Positions 17,610-26,109 of a stretch of DNA of 64,000 nucleotides are shown here, in pieces. The translations under genes and the position numbers were made by a program. Numbering within the stretch: position 1 is the stretch's first letter; every line of letters begins with the position of its first letter. The notes below the pieces were generated by a model that saw nothing but the letters and a program-made list of their open reading frames with translations, did no database searches and was not told the origin of the DNA. The stretch comes from Arthrobacter oryzae (GTDB lineage Bacteria; Actinomycetota; Actinomycetes; Actinomycetales; Micrococcaceae). The stretch covers positions 3,720,001-3,784,000 of the forward strand of contig NZ_CP132204.1 in the NCBI RefSeq assembly GCF_030718995.1. The letters are read 5' to 3'.

Positions 17610-17798
17610 ATGTCCCAAGTTCCAAACCTTGGATTGGAAGAATTGCGGGCACGCTTGCTGCGCGGACAGGCTGAGGGTCCGGCAAACGCGACGCCGGCGA
17701 ATGATGTCTTTGTCACTCGCGAGGGTGATATAACGACAGGCGCTGGCGATAGCGACGGGCAAGTGCTGTCCAAGGTCGAGCGTAAGGTTTTCGCATAG
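17610..17798 (+). CDS. Small 62-residue protein, first gene of the E1/E2/JAMM operon
   Basis: ATG at 17610 has a strong GGGGGAGG site 5 nt upstream, and the stop overlaps the next GTG by 1 nt (TAGTG), so this is a real, coupled gene. The protein has a short amphipathic helix (LGLEELRARLLRG), then an Ala/Pro/Gly/Asp-rich, probably disordered middle and a charged end (LSKVERKVFA). It has no C-terminal Gly-Gly and no beta-grasp strand pattern, so it is not an obvious ubiquitin-like modifier; nor does it end in Gly-Gly-Gln/Glu as Pup does. By position it could be the modifier, a substrate or an adaptor of the conjugation system. Function unknown. Confidence 0.75.
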   Translation: MSQVPNLGLEELRARLLRGQAEGPANATPANDVFVTREGDITTGAGDSDGQVLSKVERKVFA

Positions 17799-18268
17799 TG
17801 TCGTTCTTCGGACGGCTCTTTGGCCGTCTGGAAACCAATCAGATCTCGACACAAACGGCGCCATCGACTGTAGCGATCGACACCCGACATGCTCGGGACC
17901 GCCAAACTGCCCAGACGGCACTTCCTCGAAACACCCGTGAAGAAGCAATTGGGGACACAACTTACTGGGTCTACTCCTTTACCGATCAATTCGAGCGTCA
18001 GTACACCATGGGCGCTTACTTTGATGGTCGGGAGTATCAAGTAAGAGTACTGTCTCCGCGAATCCCGGAGGAAGTCGGGCTGACACCAGACCAACTGAGC
18101 ATCCACGACTGCCACATTTTTCCTAATGGCAGGATCTGTCTCAATCCACCGGCAAACGGCGCACTCACTCTCCAAGAGGCGTATTCAAAATCTGTGATCT
18201 GGGCAACTGGGTTTACTGCGTATTGCGAGATAGGCCAGTTTCCCTTTTCGAAGAATAACGAGCGTTAG
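17798..18268 (+). CDS. E2-like (ubiquitin-conjugating-fold) enzyme
   Basis: A 156-residue protein with GTG start. The N-terminal 60 residues are polar and probably flexible (MSFFGRLFGRLE...). A UBC-like core follows: strands around YTMGAYFDGREYQVRVLSPRIP, then HDCHIFPNGRICLNPPANG, which mirrors the E2 active site (HPN...G-x-ICL) with candidate catalytic Cys114. Next comes a helix with Trp (ALTLQEAYSKSVIWATGF). This is the pattern of prokaryotic E2 proteins found beside E1 and JAB genes. It would accept a modifier from the E1 encoded 8 nt downstream and pass it to a target. It lacks any E3 partner nearby. Confidence 0.75.
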   Translation: MSFFGRLFGRLETNQISTQTAPSTVAIDTRHARDRQTAQTALPRNTREEAIGDTTYWVYSFTDQFERQYTMGAYFDGREYQVRVLSPRIPEEVGLTPDQLSIHDCHIFPNGRICLNPPANGALTLQEAYSKSVIWATGFTAYCEIGQFPFSKNNER

Positions 18269-18276
18269 GCACACGG

Positions 18277-20178
18277 ATGGTTTTCGCGATTACTGATGAC
18301 GCACTGGCGCGAGTTGCTGAGACTGTTGGACGCCTGCGCCCAGAATCAGGTGGTGCGATGTTGGGGCCCCGAGGCTCCGCGTTGGTCAGCCACTTCATAT
18401 TCGACAAGCACGCCCAGACAACTGGCGCCTCCTATGTTCCTTCCGAGGAGTTGGGAGTAGCGGTGAATCAGGCAGAACTGGCTGGCGGCGGGCTCGAACT
18501 AAAAGGGATTCTGCACTCACACCCAGGCGGCATGAACCATCCGTCCACCACGGACCTCGCTTCATTCGAGTCGTACTTGGTTTCGAATCTGCACCTCGAC
18601 GACTTGGCCGTTGTGATCTGCACATTCGCCCGGGAGGCCCTGCGATCGAACGAGATACAACTCGGTGACCTGCGGTATTCACTTTTCAGAGCCTTTCGAA
18701 CGGGCAGCGGGACCGCCCTGCTGCGAGCTGAGAAGCCCAGGGTGCTGCCTGTTGAAGGCCTTCAGAGGGTTCTGGTGGACGTGTTGGGTGCTGACTGGTC
18801 TGCCTCGGAAACGGAAGCCATGGTGACGGACGGAACCGGCGCACTGCTGTTTCAGCTTGAAAAAGAGGAGCGGCCTCAAGCTATCGTCGTGGTGCCAGAA
18901 TCATATCCAGGCATGGCGCCTGTGGTTTATATCGAACGCGATACGGGTGCCACAACAACGGTGGCGCTGCCGTGGTCGTGGGGAATGAGCTTCGACGCGC
19001 GTGTCAACGAGTACGCACACGCCCTATCCGCAGCATTCCAGCATCGAGATTCAGCCTTGCGCCCGAATCTGCAGCTCGGGACCGTCCAACTCCCGGAAAT
19101 GCCGAGGCAGCCCCCTAGTGGAAGCGTTTCACCACAACCTTCAGTGACTGTCGCCGGACAGCCCGACCTGAAGTGGCCGTATCGCTCATTCCGGGAACTC
19201 CTGCGCCCGGCATTGGAGAGCGTCATGGACAGGAACGGGCGCGCAGCTACTCGGCGGCTCCTCGCCCGGTCGCAGGGCATCCTCGATTCTCAAATTAGAA
19301 CCGAGCGGGTACTGATCCTTGGTTGTGGTTCTGTAGGATCTACCGCGGCGTCCCTGCTGGCTCGGGCCGGCGTGGGCAACTTCATCCTGATTGACCCTGA
19401 ACGCGTTGCACGAGAGAACGTCGGTCGCAGCATATACGAGGTGCGGGACGTAGGGCGCTTCAAAGTCAACGCCCTCCATGCAGCCCTCAAGCGCATAAAT
19501 CCGTCAGTTTCCGTGACGGTCATCGACCGGGATTTCCAGGACCTCTCGGCGCCATGGCTCCAATCGGTTGTTGAGAGCGCCACCGTGGTCTTTGGGGCCG
19601 CTGATGACCACAAAGCCATGTGTCGGCTCTCGCATTTTAGCTACCGCATGGGCACCCCAGGAGTATTCGTCGGTATTTACTCCAGAGCAAAGGGTGGCGA
19701 GATCATTGTGAGCCTGCCTCCGAACCAGGTTTGCTACTCATGTGCAGTTCGCACGAGGGTGGGCCTGGAGCCGGAAACCGGTGACCTCGGGGCCAGAGAA
19801 GTGGACTACGGCACGGGGCGACTGGTTGCGGAGCCCGGGCTATACGCTGACGTCTCAACAGTCAGTTCATTCGCCGCCAAGATCCTCCTCGCTGTCACTC
19901 CGTCGCTGCCTGAAGAGTCCGCTCTGTCCACTGATTTCCGGCGGCCCATTTCTGCAAGCGGAGGCACTTTCAGCCTAGTGGGAGTATCGCCCGGCTTTGC
20001 ATTCTTTGGAGAGCCGGGTGCGTTAGGTAGTGCGCCAAATCAGCTCGCGTTTCAGTCCATTTGGATGCGCCCTTACAGATATGACGACTGCACTACCTGC
20101 GGAACTTCGCCGTCTGGACTCCATGATTCGGCTGAGCCAGCGCTGGATGTCCTCAGAGCACTTGTGCCGGGAGAGTAG
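18277..20178 (+). CDS. JAMM metalloprotease - E1 (ThiF-type) fusion
   Basis: A 633-residue two-enzyme protein. Residues 1-130 form a JAB/MPN domain: Glu23 in PESGGAMLG, then HSHPGGMNHPSTTD with zinc ligands His80, His82 and Asp93 plus Ser90, the complete JAMM motif. Residues about 130-330 are a linker or extra domain. The E1 adenylation domain begins at about 340: GCGSVG (349-354) for ATP, LIDPERVARENVGR (371-384) with the acidic ribose-binding residue, and two zinc Cys pairs (Cys486/489 and Cys605/608). It should adenylate a modifier C-terminus and also trim or remove it. Fused JAMM-E1 with a separate E2 is known from bacterial ubiquitin-like systems; the precise class is not assigned. Confidence 0.88.
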   Translation: MVFAITDDALARVAETVGRLRPESGGAMLGPRGSALVSHFIFDKHAQTTGASYVPSEELGVAVNQAELAGGGLELKGILHSHPGGMNHPSTTDLASFESYLVSNLHLDDLAVVICTFAREALRSNEIQLGDLRYSLFRAFRTGSGTALLRAEKPRVLPVEGLQRVLVDVLGADWSASETEAMVTDGTGALLFQLEKEERPQAIVVVPESYPGMAPVVYIERDTGATTTVALPWSWGMSFDARVNEYAHALSAAFQHRDSALRPNLQLGTVQLPEMPRQPPSGSVSPQPSVTVAGQPDLKWPYRSFRELLRPALESVMDRNGRAATRRLLARSQGILDSQIRTERVLILGCGSVGSTAASLLARAGVGNFILIDPERVARENVGRSIYEVRDVGRFKVNALHAALKRINPSVSVTVIDRDFQDLSAPWLQSVVESATVVFGAADDHKAMCRLSHFSYRMGTPGVFVGIYSRAKGGEIIVSLPPNQVCYSCAVRTRVGLEPETGDLGAREVDYGTGRLVAEPGLYADVSTVSSFAAKILLAVTPSLPEESALSTDFRRPISASGGTFSLVGVSPGFAFFGEPGALGSAPNQLAFQSIWMRPYRYDDCTTCGTSPSGLHDSAEPALDVLRALVPGE

Positions 20179-20183
20179 CCGAG

Positions 20184-22313
20184 GTGCCCCTTTTTCCCTT
20201 CCAAGTCGGAGCGCTTCCAGAAATCTCTACTGCTGATGGCGATGACTCTTCTGCGGTTCTTCTCGAAACACTGGACGGAATTGGACGCGCTCGGGTGGGC
20301 CTCCGTTTGAGTCAAAGTGCATCAGGGATCACTGCCGAGCCTCTGTATGACAGCTCTCTGGCCGCCTCAAGGGCAGCCGACGCATGGGTGCGACTCAAGA
20401 GCATGCTCGGAGGTAAAACGGTACCCCGATCAGTGAGCCAAGAATACGGTCTCGGGGAGGTCTGGCGGCCATCAACGGTTCCGAGCAAGCAAGGGACGCT
20501 TCTTCCGGGCCTGGTCGTCGTGCTGTCCCGGTTCTCGGCCGACCCATGGACGGCCGAGTTTGTCCCACACGTGGACCGCCAAAATCGCCTACGAGGGTGG
20601 AACTTCGCGATCTGCATGCACCAACCACTTCACGCGAGGGTCGCCGCGACTGTCTCCCCGCCCACCCTTCTAAGTGACGCGATGCTTGTCCGAGCAAGTG
20701 AGACGATCGCTTGGCGAGCAGCTCGAACTCTCACGGATCCGGCTATGAACGGTGCCGGGCGATTCTCCACATCCGCTCTGGCAACGGCTTTCATGTACCC
20801 CGGTCTTGGCCAAGCGGGAAGCGGATCGAACATCGCTGGTAAGCGAAGCCACGCCAATGTGACTGAAGGGCTGTGGGACAGCTTCGATCCGAGTGACTTG
20901 GCCCGGCATATGCTCATTACAGGGGGGCCAGGTACCGGCAAGAGTGTGGCCCTTCGATCTCTACTTGCGAAGCTATCGCACCAAGCTCCCGAGACGGCTG
21001 TTGTCCTTATCGATCCGACGAAACCTGCCAACGAATACCGCAGCCTTTGGGGCAGCGGGTACACGCTGTTCAAACCCCTCTCCGACGGGTCGCTGAATCT
21101 CTTCGCTCCGCCAGACGACGCTGAGGATGCATACTTCGAACACCTCTTGGAAGCGATTGACCAGGCAACGGCGATGTCGGAGATGTTCCCCTTGGGCCGC
21201 TCCTATCTGACAAATGCTCTCGCGCAAGCTCGAACGAGCACCGAGCGCACTAGCCTGTTTCAATTGGTCAAGACTCTTATGGTGACCATTGACCGAGAAC
21301 GGCGTGGTGGCAGTAGGAATGCCCCTGATGTAATGGCGTCATTGATGGCTCGACTTGTCAGCGTTTTCGACGTTTTGGGCGGCGGCGCTCTAGCGGGAGC
21401 AAGCCCTGAGGGGATTCCCTGGAACCAACTAGTTTCTGGTCGGACTGTCGTTGAACTTGCTGGGATACCCAACATGGCTCAAAAACGGCTCGTGGCCCTC
21501 TGCCTCTTGGCCGGTGTGCTGGACGTAGTGCGTGTGACCAATCGTCCGGGAGGCCTTGTGATCGTTCTGGAAGAAGCGCACTTCTTCTTCCAGAACCACG
21601 AGGGAAAGACTCACAGGTCCCTGCTCGAGTCACTTCTTTCAGACGCGGTAGCTGAACTACGAAGCCGCGGAATTTCCATCATTCTTGCGGAGCAGCTACC
21701 ACGCGAGGTGCCCGACGGCATCTTTTCGAACGTTGGCTCCTACGTTGCCTTCCCCAACCGTGATGCAGACCAGGCGGAGCGTATAGAGAGTGCGTTGGGA
21801 TTCAGAGAGCGAACGGGTGACTGGGTATCTCAGCTGCCAGACTTTCACGCGTTCTACCGTTGGCCAAGCCAACCTGTCGCTGCCCTAGCAAAGTCCACTC
21901 CCTCCGAGAGCATATCGCTGGCCGGTTCTCCTGGTCGGCTCAAGCGCGAGCCCGATCGCGGAATACTGCCTTGGTGCGTGAGGTGTCCCGCCCCCTGTGT
22001 AGCGCCCTCGACCGATGATGACGTCAGTGCAGCACGATCAGTGAACGCCAGATACATAGACGAAGGCTCTCCGGAGCAAGCTTATATTTGGTCCAATCTG
22101 GAAGCCGCGGCCCAGCACCTCGCTAACGTTCATGGGTGGTCGGAGCCTTTGGTTGTCCGCGACAAACCCAAGGACATCACCAGCATGCGAGTCGGAGTTT
22201 ACTGCTTGGCTAGCCGCATGGTGATGTCCGACGCGGCGTTCCCTTATGGACAGCGCGCGCAATGGCACTCCATGCTCGCCAACTGGGCGTCCAGCGGAAA
22301 ACTAACAGGATAG
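20184..22313 (+). CDS. HerA/FtsK-superfamily ATPase of the conjugation operon
   Basis: A 709-residue protein, GTG start 5 nt after the E1 gene. The C-terminal two thirds are a RecA-type motor: Walker A GGPGTGKS (247-254, Lys253) and Walker B GLVIVLEEAHFF (Glu463/464), followed by a conserved RSRGISIILAEQLPREVP sensor region as in HerA-like (DUF87) translocases. The N-terminal 200 residues are unrecognised. Near the C-terminus is a cysteine cluster, CVRCPAPC, possibly metal binding. HerA ATPases act as hexamers on DNA or as motors in defence systems (family knowledge). Linkage to E1/E2 genes suggests it is the effector or the target-handling motor (inference). Confidence 0.85.
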   Translation: MPLFPFQVGALPEISTADGDDSSAVLLETLDGIGRARVGLRLSQSASGITAEPLYDSSLAASRAADAWVRLKSMLGGKTVPRSVSQEYGLGEVWRPSTVPSKQGTLLPGLVVVLSRFSADPWTAEFVPHVDRQNRLRGWNFAICMHQPLHARVAATVSPPTLLSDAMLVRASETIAWRAARTLTDPAMNGAGRFSTSALATAFMYPGLGQAGSGSNIAGKRSHANVTEGLWDSFDPSDLARHMLITGGPGTGKSVALRSLLAKLSHQAPETAVVLIDPTKPANEYRSLWGSGYTLFKPLSDGSLNLFAPPDDAEDAYFEHLLEAIDQATAMSEMFPLGRSYLTNALAQARTSTERTSLFQLVKTLMVTIDRERRGGSRNAPDVMASLMARLVSVFDVLGGGALAGASPEGIPWNQLVSGRTVVELAGIPNMAQKRLVALCLLAGVLDVVRVTNRPGGLVIVLEEAHFFFQNHEGKTHRSLLESLLSDAVAELRSRGISIILAEQLPREVPDGIFSNVGSYVAFPNRDADQAERIESALGFRERTGDWVSQLPDFHAFYRWPSQPVAALAKSTPSESISLAGSPGRLKREPDRGILPWCVRCPAPCVAPSTDDDVSAARSVNARYIDEGSPEQAYIWSNLEAAAQHLANVHGWSEPLVVRDKPKDITSMRVGVYCLASRMVMSDAAFPYGQRAQWHSMLANWASSGKLTG

Positions 22314-22324
22314 GAGAAGGTCTT

Positions 22325-23662
22325 TTGCAAAGTGACATGATCGCGACTCTTCCCACACCCCTTGACGGTCCTATTAACGTCGAATTGGGCACGCTGGCCG
22401 TGCTTCTTAGGCACAACGATGTGGTCGATGTGTTGTCCCCGGGACGGTACTCACGGACTCGCTTGGCCATGATGGGTGTGCTGCCTAACGGGCTAGCCAC
22501 CATCGTCGTCAGAACTTCGGTGTTCCCGTACAGCACCACAGTCGACGCCGTTCGTCTTCGAGACGGGGCCACTGTCGACGTCGCTGTCAAGGTCCATGCA
22601 AAGCTGCGGCTTGACCTCGATCAAAGATCTTTCTTTCGAAGAGTGCTGCAAGAGTTCGGAACCAATTTCGCCAGCGTGATCCCAGGACTCCTGGACCAAC
22701 TCGTCCGGGAGGCGCTCCAAGATTCCGGAGCCGAGAGGGACACCGCCCTTGCGAATGTCGGCACCGTGCGGCGTCAATTCGGGAGCGCGTTGGCCCCCCA
22801 CCAACTGTTCGAAGTCGTCGACGTTCCTTCTCTTAGAGTCATAGGGGATGACCCCTTCCGTGCTCAGCAGGAAGCAGAAAGCCGACTAGCAGAGATCGAA
22901 CGAGTGCGTGCGCTACGCGGCGTTCAGTTGGCGTCGGAAACCGAACAGCTGCGCCTGGAGCATTGCACCAGACTTGCTCAAGTCTTGGGTGTGGATCCCC
23001 TCTATCTATGGGACCCTCAGGGCTACCAGGCCTCTCGTGACTCTCAAATATCTGCGCTTGTCAGCCTCCTAGGGCAATACGGCGAGAATGTCGCGGTATT
23101 GGCAGAAACATTGGGTATGGATAGCGCTGTGCTCGGTGGGATTCTGTCCGGCGCAGGGCTCCATCCACAACCAGGCGTGCTCGGCGACAGCACCGCTCAC
23201 GGGGCCAGCCCAAACCGCGGGGATGTGGGTAGTCACATCGTGGCGACATATCGGATGGACGAAAGCCTTGGCTTGCTCCCGGAAGGTGCCCGTGCCAATC
23301 TGGCTGGCGGCGTCCTCCGCCAGATGAGCACTCCCGAAGGTGAATTCGTTTCGTTGGCTATTTTGGTGTGTGAGGATGATTTCGCACTCGCGTCGTGTCG
23401 CGCGGAAGTTGATAAATTAACGGAGAATCAAACACTGATCGCTGCTTTGGTCGACGCCAGAGATCACCCACAACATGTCTTCCGCTCGGCCGCCAGTCAG
23501 ATTCTCGGAATTAGCCATGAAGCTCTAGACGTCAAATTCGAACTTGGCCAATTGCTTTGGGAAGTGCCCCAACCAATGCTCGAGGCCGGCGACTTGGGAT
23601 CATTCGTAGCGGAATCTATCTGCGATCTCTTCGTATCTCCTGTGGCAGTCGCGTTAGCGTAA
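22325..23662 (+). CDS. SPFH/Band-7-like protein of the conjugation operon
   Basis: A 445-residue protein. TTG at 22325 is the best start: AGGAG lies 8 nt upstream, immediately after the HerA stop; the first ATG (22337) is too far away. Residues about 15-180 follow the SPFH pattern: GTLAVLLRHNDVVDVLSPGRYS, GLATIVVRTSVFPYSTTVDAV, RLRDGATVDVAVKVHAKLRLD, then a long helix-forming stretch (FRAQQEAESRLAEIERVRALRGVQLASETEQL) likely to coil. There is no transmembrane segment. SPFH proteins form large oligomeric rings or cages (family knowledge). The call rests on pattern only; the protein is a plausible scaffold for the HerA motor. Confidence 0.55.
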   Translation: MQSDMIATLPTPLDGPINVELGTLAVLLRHNDVVDVLSPGRYSRTRLAMMGVLPNGLATIVVRTSVFPYSTTVDAVRLRDGATVDVAVKVHAKLRLDLDQRSFFRRVLQEFGTNFASVIPGLLDQLVREALQDSGAERDTALANVGTVRRQFGSALAPHQLFEVVDVPSLRVIGDDPFRAQQEAESRLAEIERVRALRGVQLASETEQLRLEHCTRLAQVLGVDPLYLWDPQGYQASRDSQISALVSLLGQYGENVAVLAETLGMDSAVLGGILSGAGLHPQPGVLGDSTAHGASPNRGDVGSHIVATYRMDESLGLLPEGARANLAGGVLRQMSTPEGEFVSLAILVCEDDFALASCRAEVDKLTENQTLIAALVDARDHPQHVFRSAASQILGISHEALDVKFELGQLLWEVPQPMLEAGDLGSFVAESICDLFVSPVAVALA

Positions 23663-23688
23663 AAATCATCTAGTTCAAAGGAGCAACG

Positions 23689-23937
23689 GTGGCAGGTAAA
23701 TGGGATCCGGAAGTTATTCACGGGACCGTCGACGACCAGGAGGTCACCCTGAAGTCTACGTTCGACGGCTCCGAGGTGTTGGTCTCCCGTGATCACTTAG
23801 GCGATATTCAGGCGGACGTTGATCACGTGCACGCCTGGAACCAGGGAACGGATCAGCCCGATCACCACGACATGCGGTGGTCAGAGCCGCTGTTCGATTC
23901 GCAAGACGGGGAAGACACCTCCGAACCCGTTGCCTGA
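23689..23937 (+). CDS. Small acidic 82-residue protein, last gene of the conjugation operon
   Basis: GTG at 23689 follows AAGGAG by 5 nt, 27 nt after the SPFH gene. The product is acidic and His/Asp-rich (VDHVHAWNQGTDQPDHHDMRW) with a possible small beta-sheet N-terminus (WDPEVIHGTVDDQEVTLKSTFDGSEVLVS). No match to a known family comes to mind. It ends EPVA, again without Gly-Gly. It could be a modifier precursor, an immunity or a substrate protein; undetermined. Confidence 0.65.
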   Translation: MAGKWDPEVIHGTVDDQEVTLKSTFDGSEVLVSRDHLGDIQADVDHVHAWNQGTDQPDHHDMRWSEPLFDSQDGEDTSEPVA

Positions 23938-24056
23938 AGCAATTCCGCGGTCTGATACCCGTGATCTGGCCTCCAAGTACCTTCATGAGTGCGGTGGGTC
24001 GGAACTGCTCTGCTCACGTCTCCTGATCGTGTCGAGGTCCAACTGTGCGGAGAAGT

Positions 24057-24381
24057 TCAATTGATAATGAACCTTTGACCTTCAATTTTCTCGGTGACCT
24101 CGCGCATGATGATCTCCCCCTGTCGCGTCACGAACACTTCGAGGGGTTCGGTCAGCTGAAACAGGCGGGCTTGGGTCAGCTGAGACATTGGAGCTTGGGT
24201 CAGCTGGCACAAGGGGTGGGTCAACCGGAGACGGACCGCCCCGTCTTTGGGATTCAAGCAGGACATCTCGGCCGGCGGCGAGGTCCAACTGGGTGACAGG
24301 CCTTCCCTGCTGAATTTTCGGGCTGGTGTCATGGCCGGCGCATTCAGGCGATTCGACCTCCGGATCATGATTCGTTTTCAT
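24057..24381 (-). pseudogene. Frameshifted small gene with 8-residue repeats
   Basis: Read from 24381, the first half (MKTNHDPEVESPECAGHDTS..., to about 24250) looks protein-like. A neighbouring frame then carries three 8-residue units (CQLTQAPM, SQLTQARL, FQLTEPLE) and a natural-looking end (VFVTRQGEIIMREVTEKIEGQ). The two halves are joined only by a frame change, so a 1-nt indel is likely. I do not recognise the family. Confidence 0.35.
24150..24224. repeat. Three to four degenerate 24-bp tandem units
   Basis: GGTCAGCTG-led units start at 24150, 24174 and 24198, and a decayed one at 24219. The 24-nt period keeps the reading frame and encodes the 8-residue repeats of the minus-strand frame. 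It is not a CRISPR: there are no spacers. Confidence 0.6.
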
Positions 24382-24481
24382 GCGTCTTCCCAATCGACGG
24401 GTATGAGGGAGGAACTCTCTTTTTTGAAGCTGGCATTGTCATCTATTTGCACATAAAATGACCGATTCCGTTCTGGCCCTG

Positions 24482-24703
24482 TCAGGATGACGCACACAAG
24501 GGACCATCTAGGAAAACGCTAGATGGCTTTTTCCTAGGGCGTCGATGTGATGGTCCGACCAGGTCGAGCCCGGCTAGGCGCTCCAGAGGATCGTCTGCAC
24601 CCATCAATCCGAGCGACTGGACGGTTAGCGCCAAGTCTCAAGATTCGCGCGGCAGCTTATCTCCGATCGAGCCGGCCGCTTTGTCAATCTGTTCGCGCGC
24701 CAT
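24482..24703 (-). pseudogene. Decayed ORF with one in-frame TGA
   Basis: From ATG at 24703 the frame reads MAREQIDKAAGSIGDKLPRES, a TGA (24638-24640), and continues in the same frame DLALTVQSLGLMGADDPLER and LAGLDLVGPSHRRPRK before a final stop. The composition on both sides of the TGA is protein-like, suggesting a gene broken by a point mutation. Family not recognised. The IS21-type end lies directly upstream. Confidence 0.35.
24504..24532 (+). terminator. Strong hairpin terminator
   Basis: CCATCTAG (24504-24511) and CTAGATGG (24519-24526) form a perfect 8-bp stem with a 7-nt loop, followed by CTTTTT. It could end plus-strand transcription coming from the conjugation operon, although it lies 570 bp after its last gene. 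Confidence 0.65.
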
Positions 24704-25320
24704 AGAACCGCGCCCCGGGGTGACTATGTCAATCCTTTTTGGCCCCGGCAGGACGGTTATGTCTGGCCCCACCAAAAGTCCTCAAGCTCTGTTCCTGGAC
24801 GAACCAGCGGAGTCACTGAGCCATAGGAGATGCAGGTAGCGGATCCCCGACACGTGTTGGTTAGAGAAGCGGACCTGCATGTCCGGCGACAAGCAGCCAG
24901 CCCTCTTCTTCATGAACCCATACTTGCGTCATAGGCATGCGGTAGGGCAGTGGCCCAAGCCCGCGCCACCAGGGACGAGGTGCGCCGGCTTATCGGTGGA
25001 GCCGGACCTCGTCGGCAGCTCATTGACTTGGAAGCGCAGGCCGGGGCCTGATCAGGCGGCGAGGGCGTAAGAACCAGACCGATATCGGGCGCGGATCGGT
25101 ATTTCCAAGGTGTATCAAATGCAGCGCTATTGGTGATCGATTCGACGCATGGATCGGTCGAAGGGTGTACCGGAGGCGTGCCTTCTCTGGGCGGCGCAGT
25201 CCGCAGCAAGTGGGCAAAGCGTTACTAAAATCAGTCCTAGATCTCCTCGCGTCAACAACGCCGCTTCCATTCTCCGGACCACGAACTACCGGAATTGAGC
25301 CGAACCCGTAAGCTAACGTC
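24704..25320. other. Gap with IS21-type left end, otherwise no gene seen
   Basis: Apart from the terminal repeat at 24727-24774, no frame in this 600-bp stretch shows a start with a ribosome binding site and a protein-like composition. Confidence 0.45.
24727..24774. repeat. IS21-type terminal repeat, left
   Basis: Begins TGTCAATCC and contains GGCCCCGGCAGGACGGTTAT and GTCTGGCCCCAC. Over 26 bp of the inner part about 23 positions agree with the reverse complement of 29124-29149. It is therefore the inverted partner of the right end, but 1.8 kb away from the end of istB. Confidence 0.7.
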
Positions 25321-25977
25321 ATGACCGCGTCGAGCTTTCTTTTCCAGGACCGATCTAGGCGAACAATAGTGATCCCCTGGGGCACAGACTTCAACTCACG
25401 CTTGCGAAGTGCCGTCGCGGACGCGCCCCCTGAAATAGCTAATCCGGCAATCCCTTCGGAACTTGATAGATACCGGATCACGAACGATAGTTCGCTTAGC
25501 CTCCTGGACTCGCGTCAGGTCGAGCCGAACGGTCTGTTGCCCTTCCACATCTGCGCCACGGCGTTCCGAAGTTGGGCTCCCGCCGAGGAGGAACTCCTCG
25601 ACTACCAGCGGCAGTGGACAACGCATCCCGAGGCCACCTCGGAATTTCGGCTAGTCGATAATTACCTTTACGCTCTCATCTGCGTTTACCAATTCAATCT
25701 GGCGAACCTCTCTCTGGTTGACGAGTCGAGCGACTTCTCCATGCTCCAAGGTGCCCTGTCGAGCATCCAGAGGGTCCGTGGCCTACTCCAGCAGGCGATC
25801 CCATTCGAGGCGTCCCTAAGGGATGACCTCAACGGCTTTCCTTGCCCGACCGAGCAGGTTCGCAACGCCGTCGAGCGCGCCACCGCCACCCACGCCGCAA
25901 AGATATCAATACCGCCCTTTCCTCGGCTACTGCCCACTGCTCGGCTGCATCAATCTGCATCTCCTCTGGATAATTAA
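25321..25977 (+). CDS. Hypothetical protein, 218 residues
   Basis: Starts at ATG 25321 without a clear ribosome binding site. The protein is soluble and largely helical in its second half (FNLANLSLVDESSDFSMLQG, ALSSIQRVRGLLQQAIP). No motif I can assign. Codon use is mixed, as in the accessory island. It lies between the IS21 genes and the far left end of the element, so it may be a passenger gene. Confidence 0.55.
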   Translation: MTASSFLFQDRSRRTIVIPWGTDFNSRLRSAVADAPPEIANPAIPSELDRYRITNDSSLSLLDSRQVEPNGLLPFHICATAFRSWAPAEEELLDYQRQWTTHPEATSEFRLVDNYLYALICVYQFNLANLSLVDESSDFSMLQGALSSIQRVRGLLQQAIPFEASLRDDLNGFPCPTEQVRNAVERATATHAAKISIPPFPRLLPTARLHQSASPLDN

Positions 25978-26109
25978 GTCCTATTCGGTTCAGTGGTCGT
26001 AGGCCGTCAGTGAGCGTTTTCGGGGGTTCGTTGGTTTCCGGCTGTGTCCATGGCGGTTCGGCGCACGAGCAGCCGGTCGGCCAAGCTCCAGAGCACGTAG
26101 GTGGGGCCG

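Noticed and set aside
17610..17798. 62-residue protein as a Pup homolog
   Set aside because: No Gly-Gly-Gln/Glu end, and no Pup ligase or proteasome gene nearby; size and disorder alone are not enough.
17610..23937. CBASS assignment of the E1/E2/JAB genes
   Set aside because: No CD-NTase and no CBASS effector in the operon or next to it.
24150..24224. CRISPR array
   Set aside because: The 24-bp units are contiguous, degenerate and in a reading frame; no spacers or cas genes.
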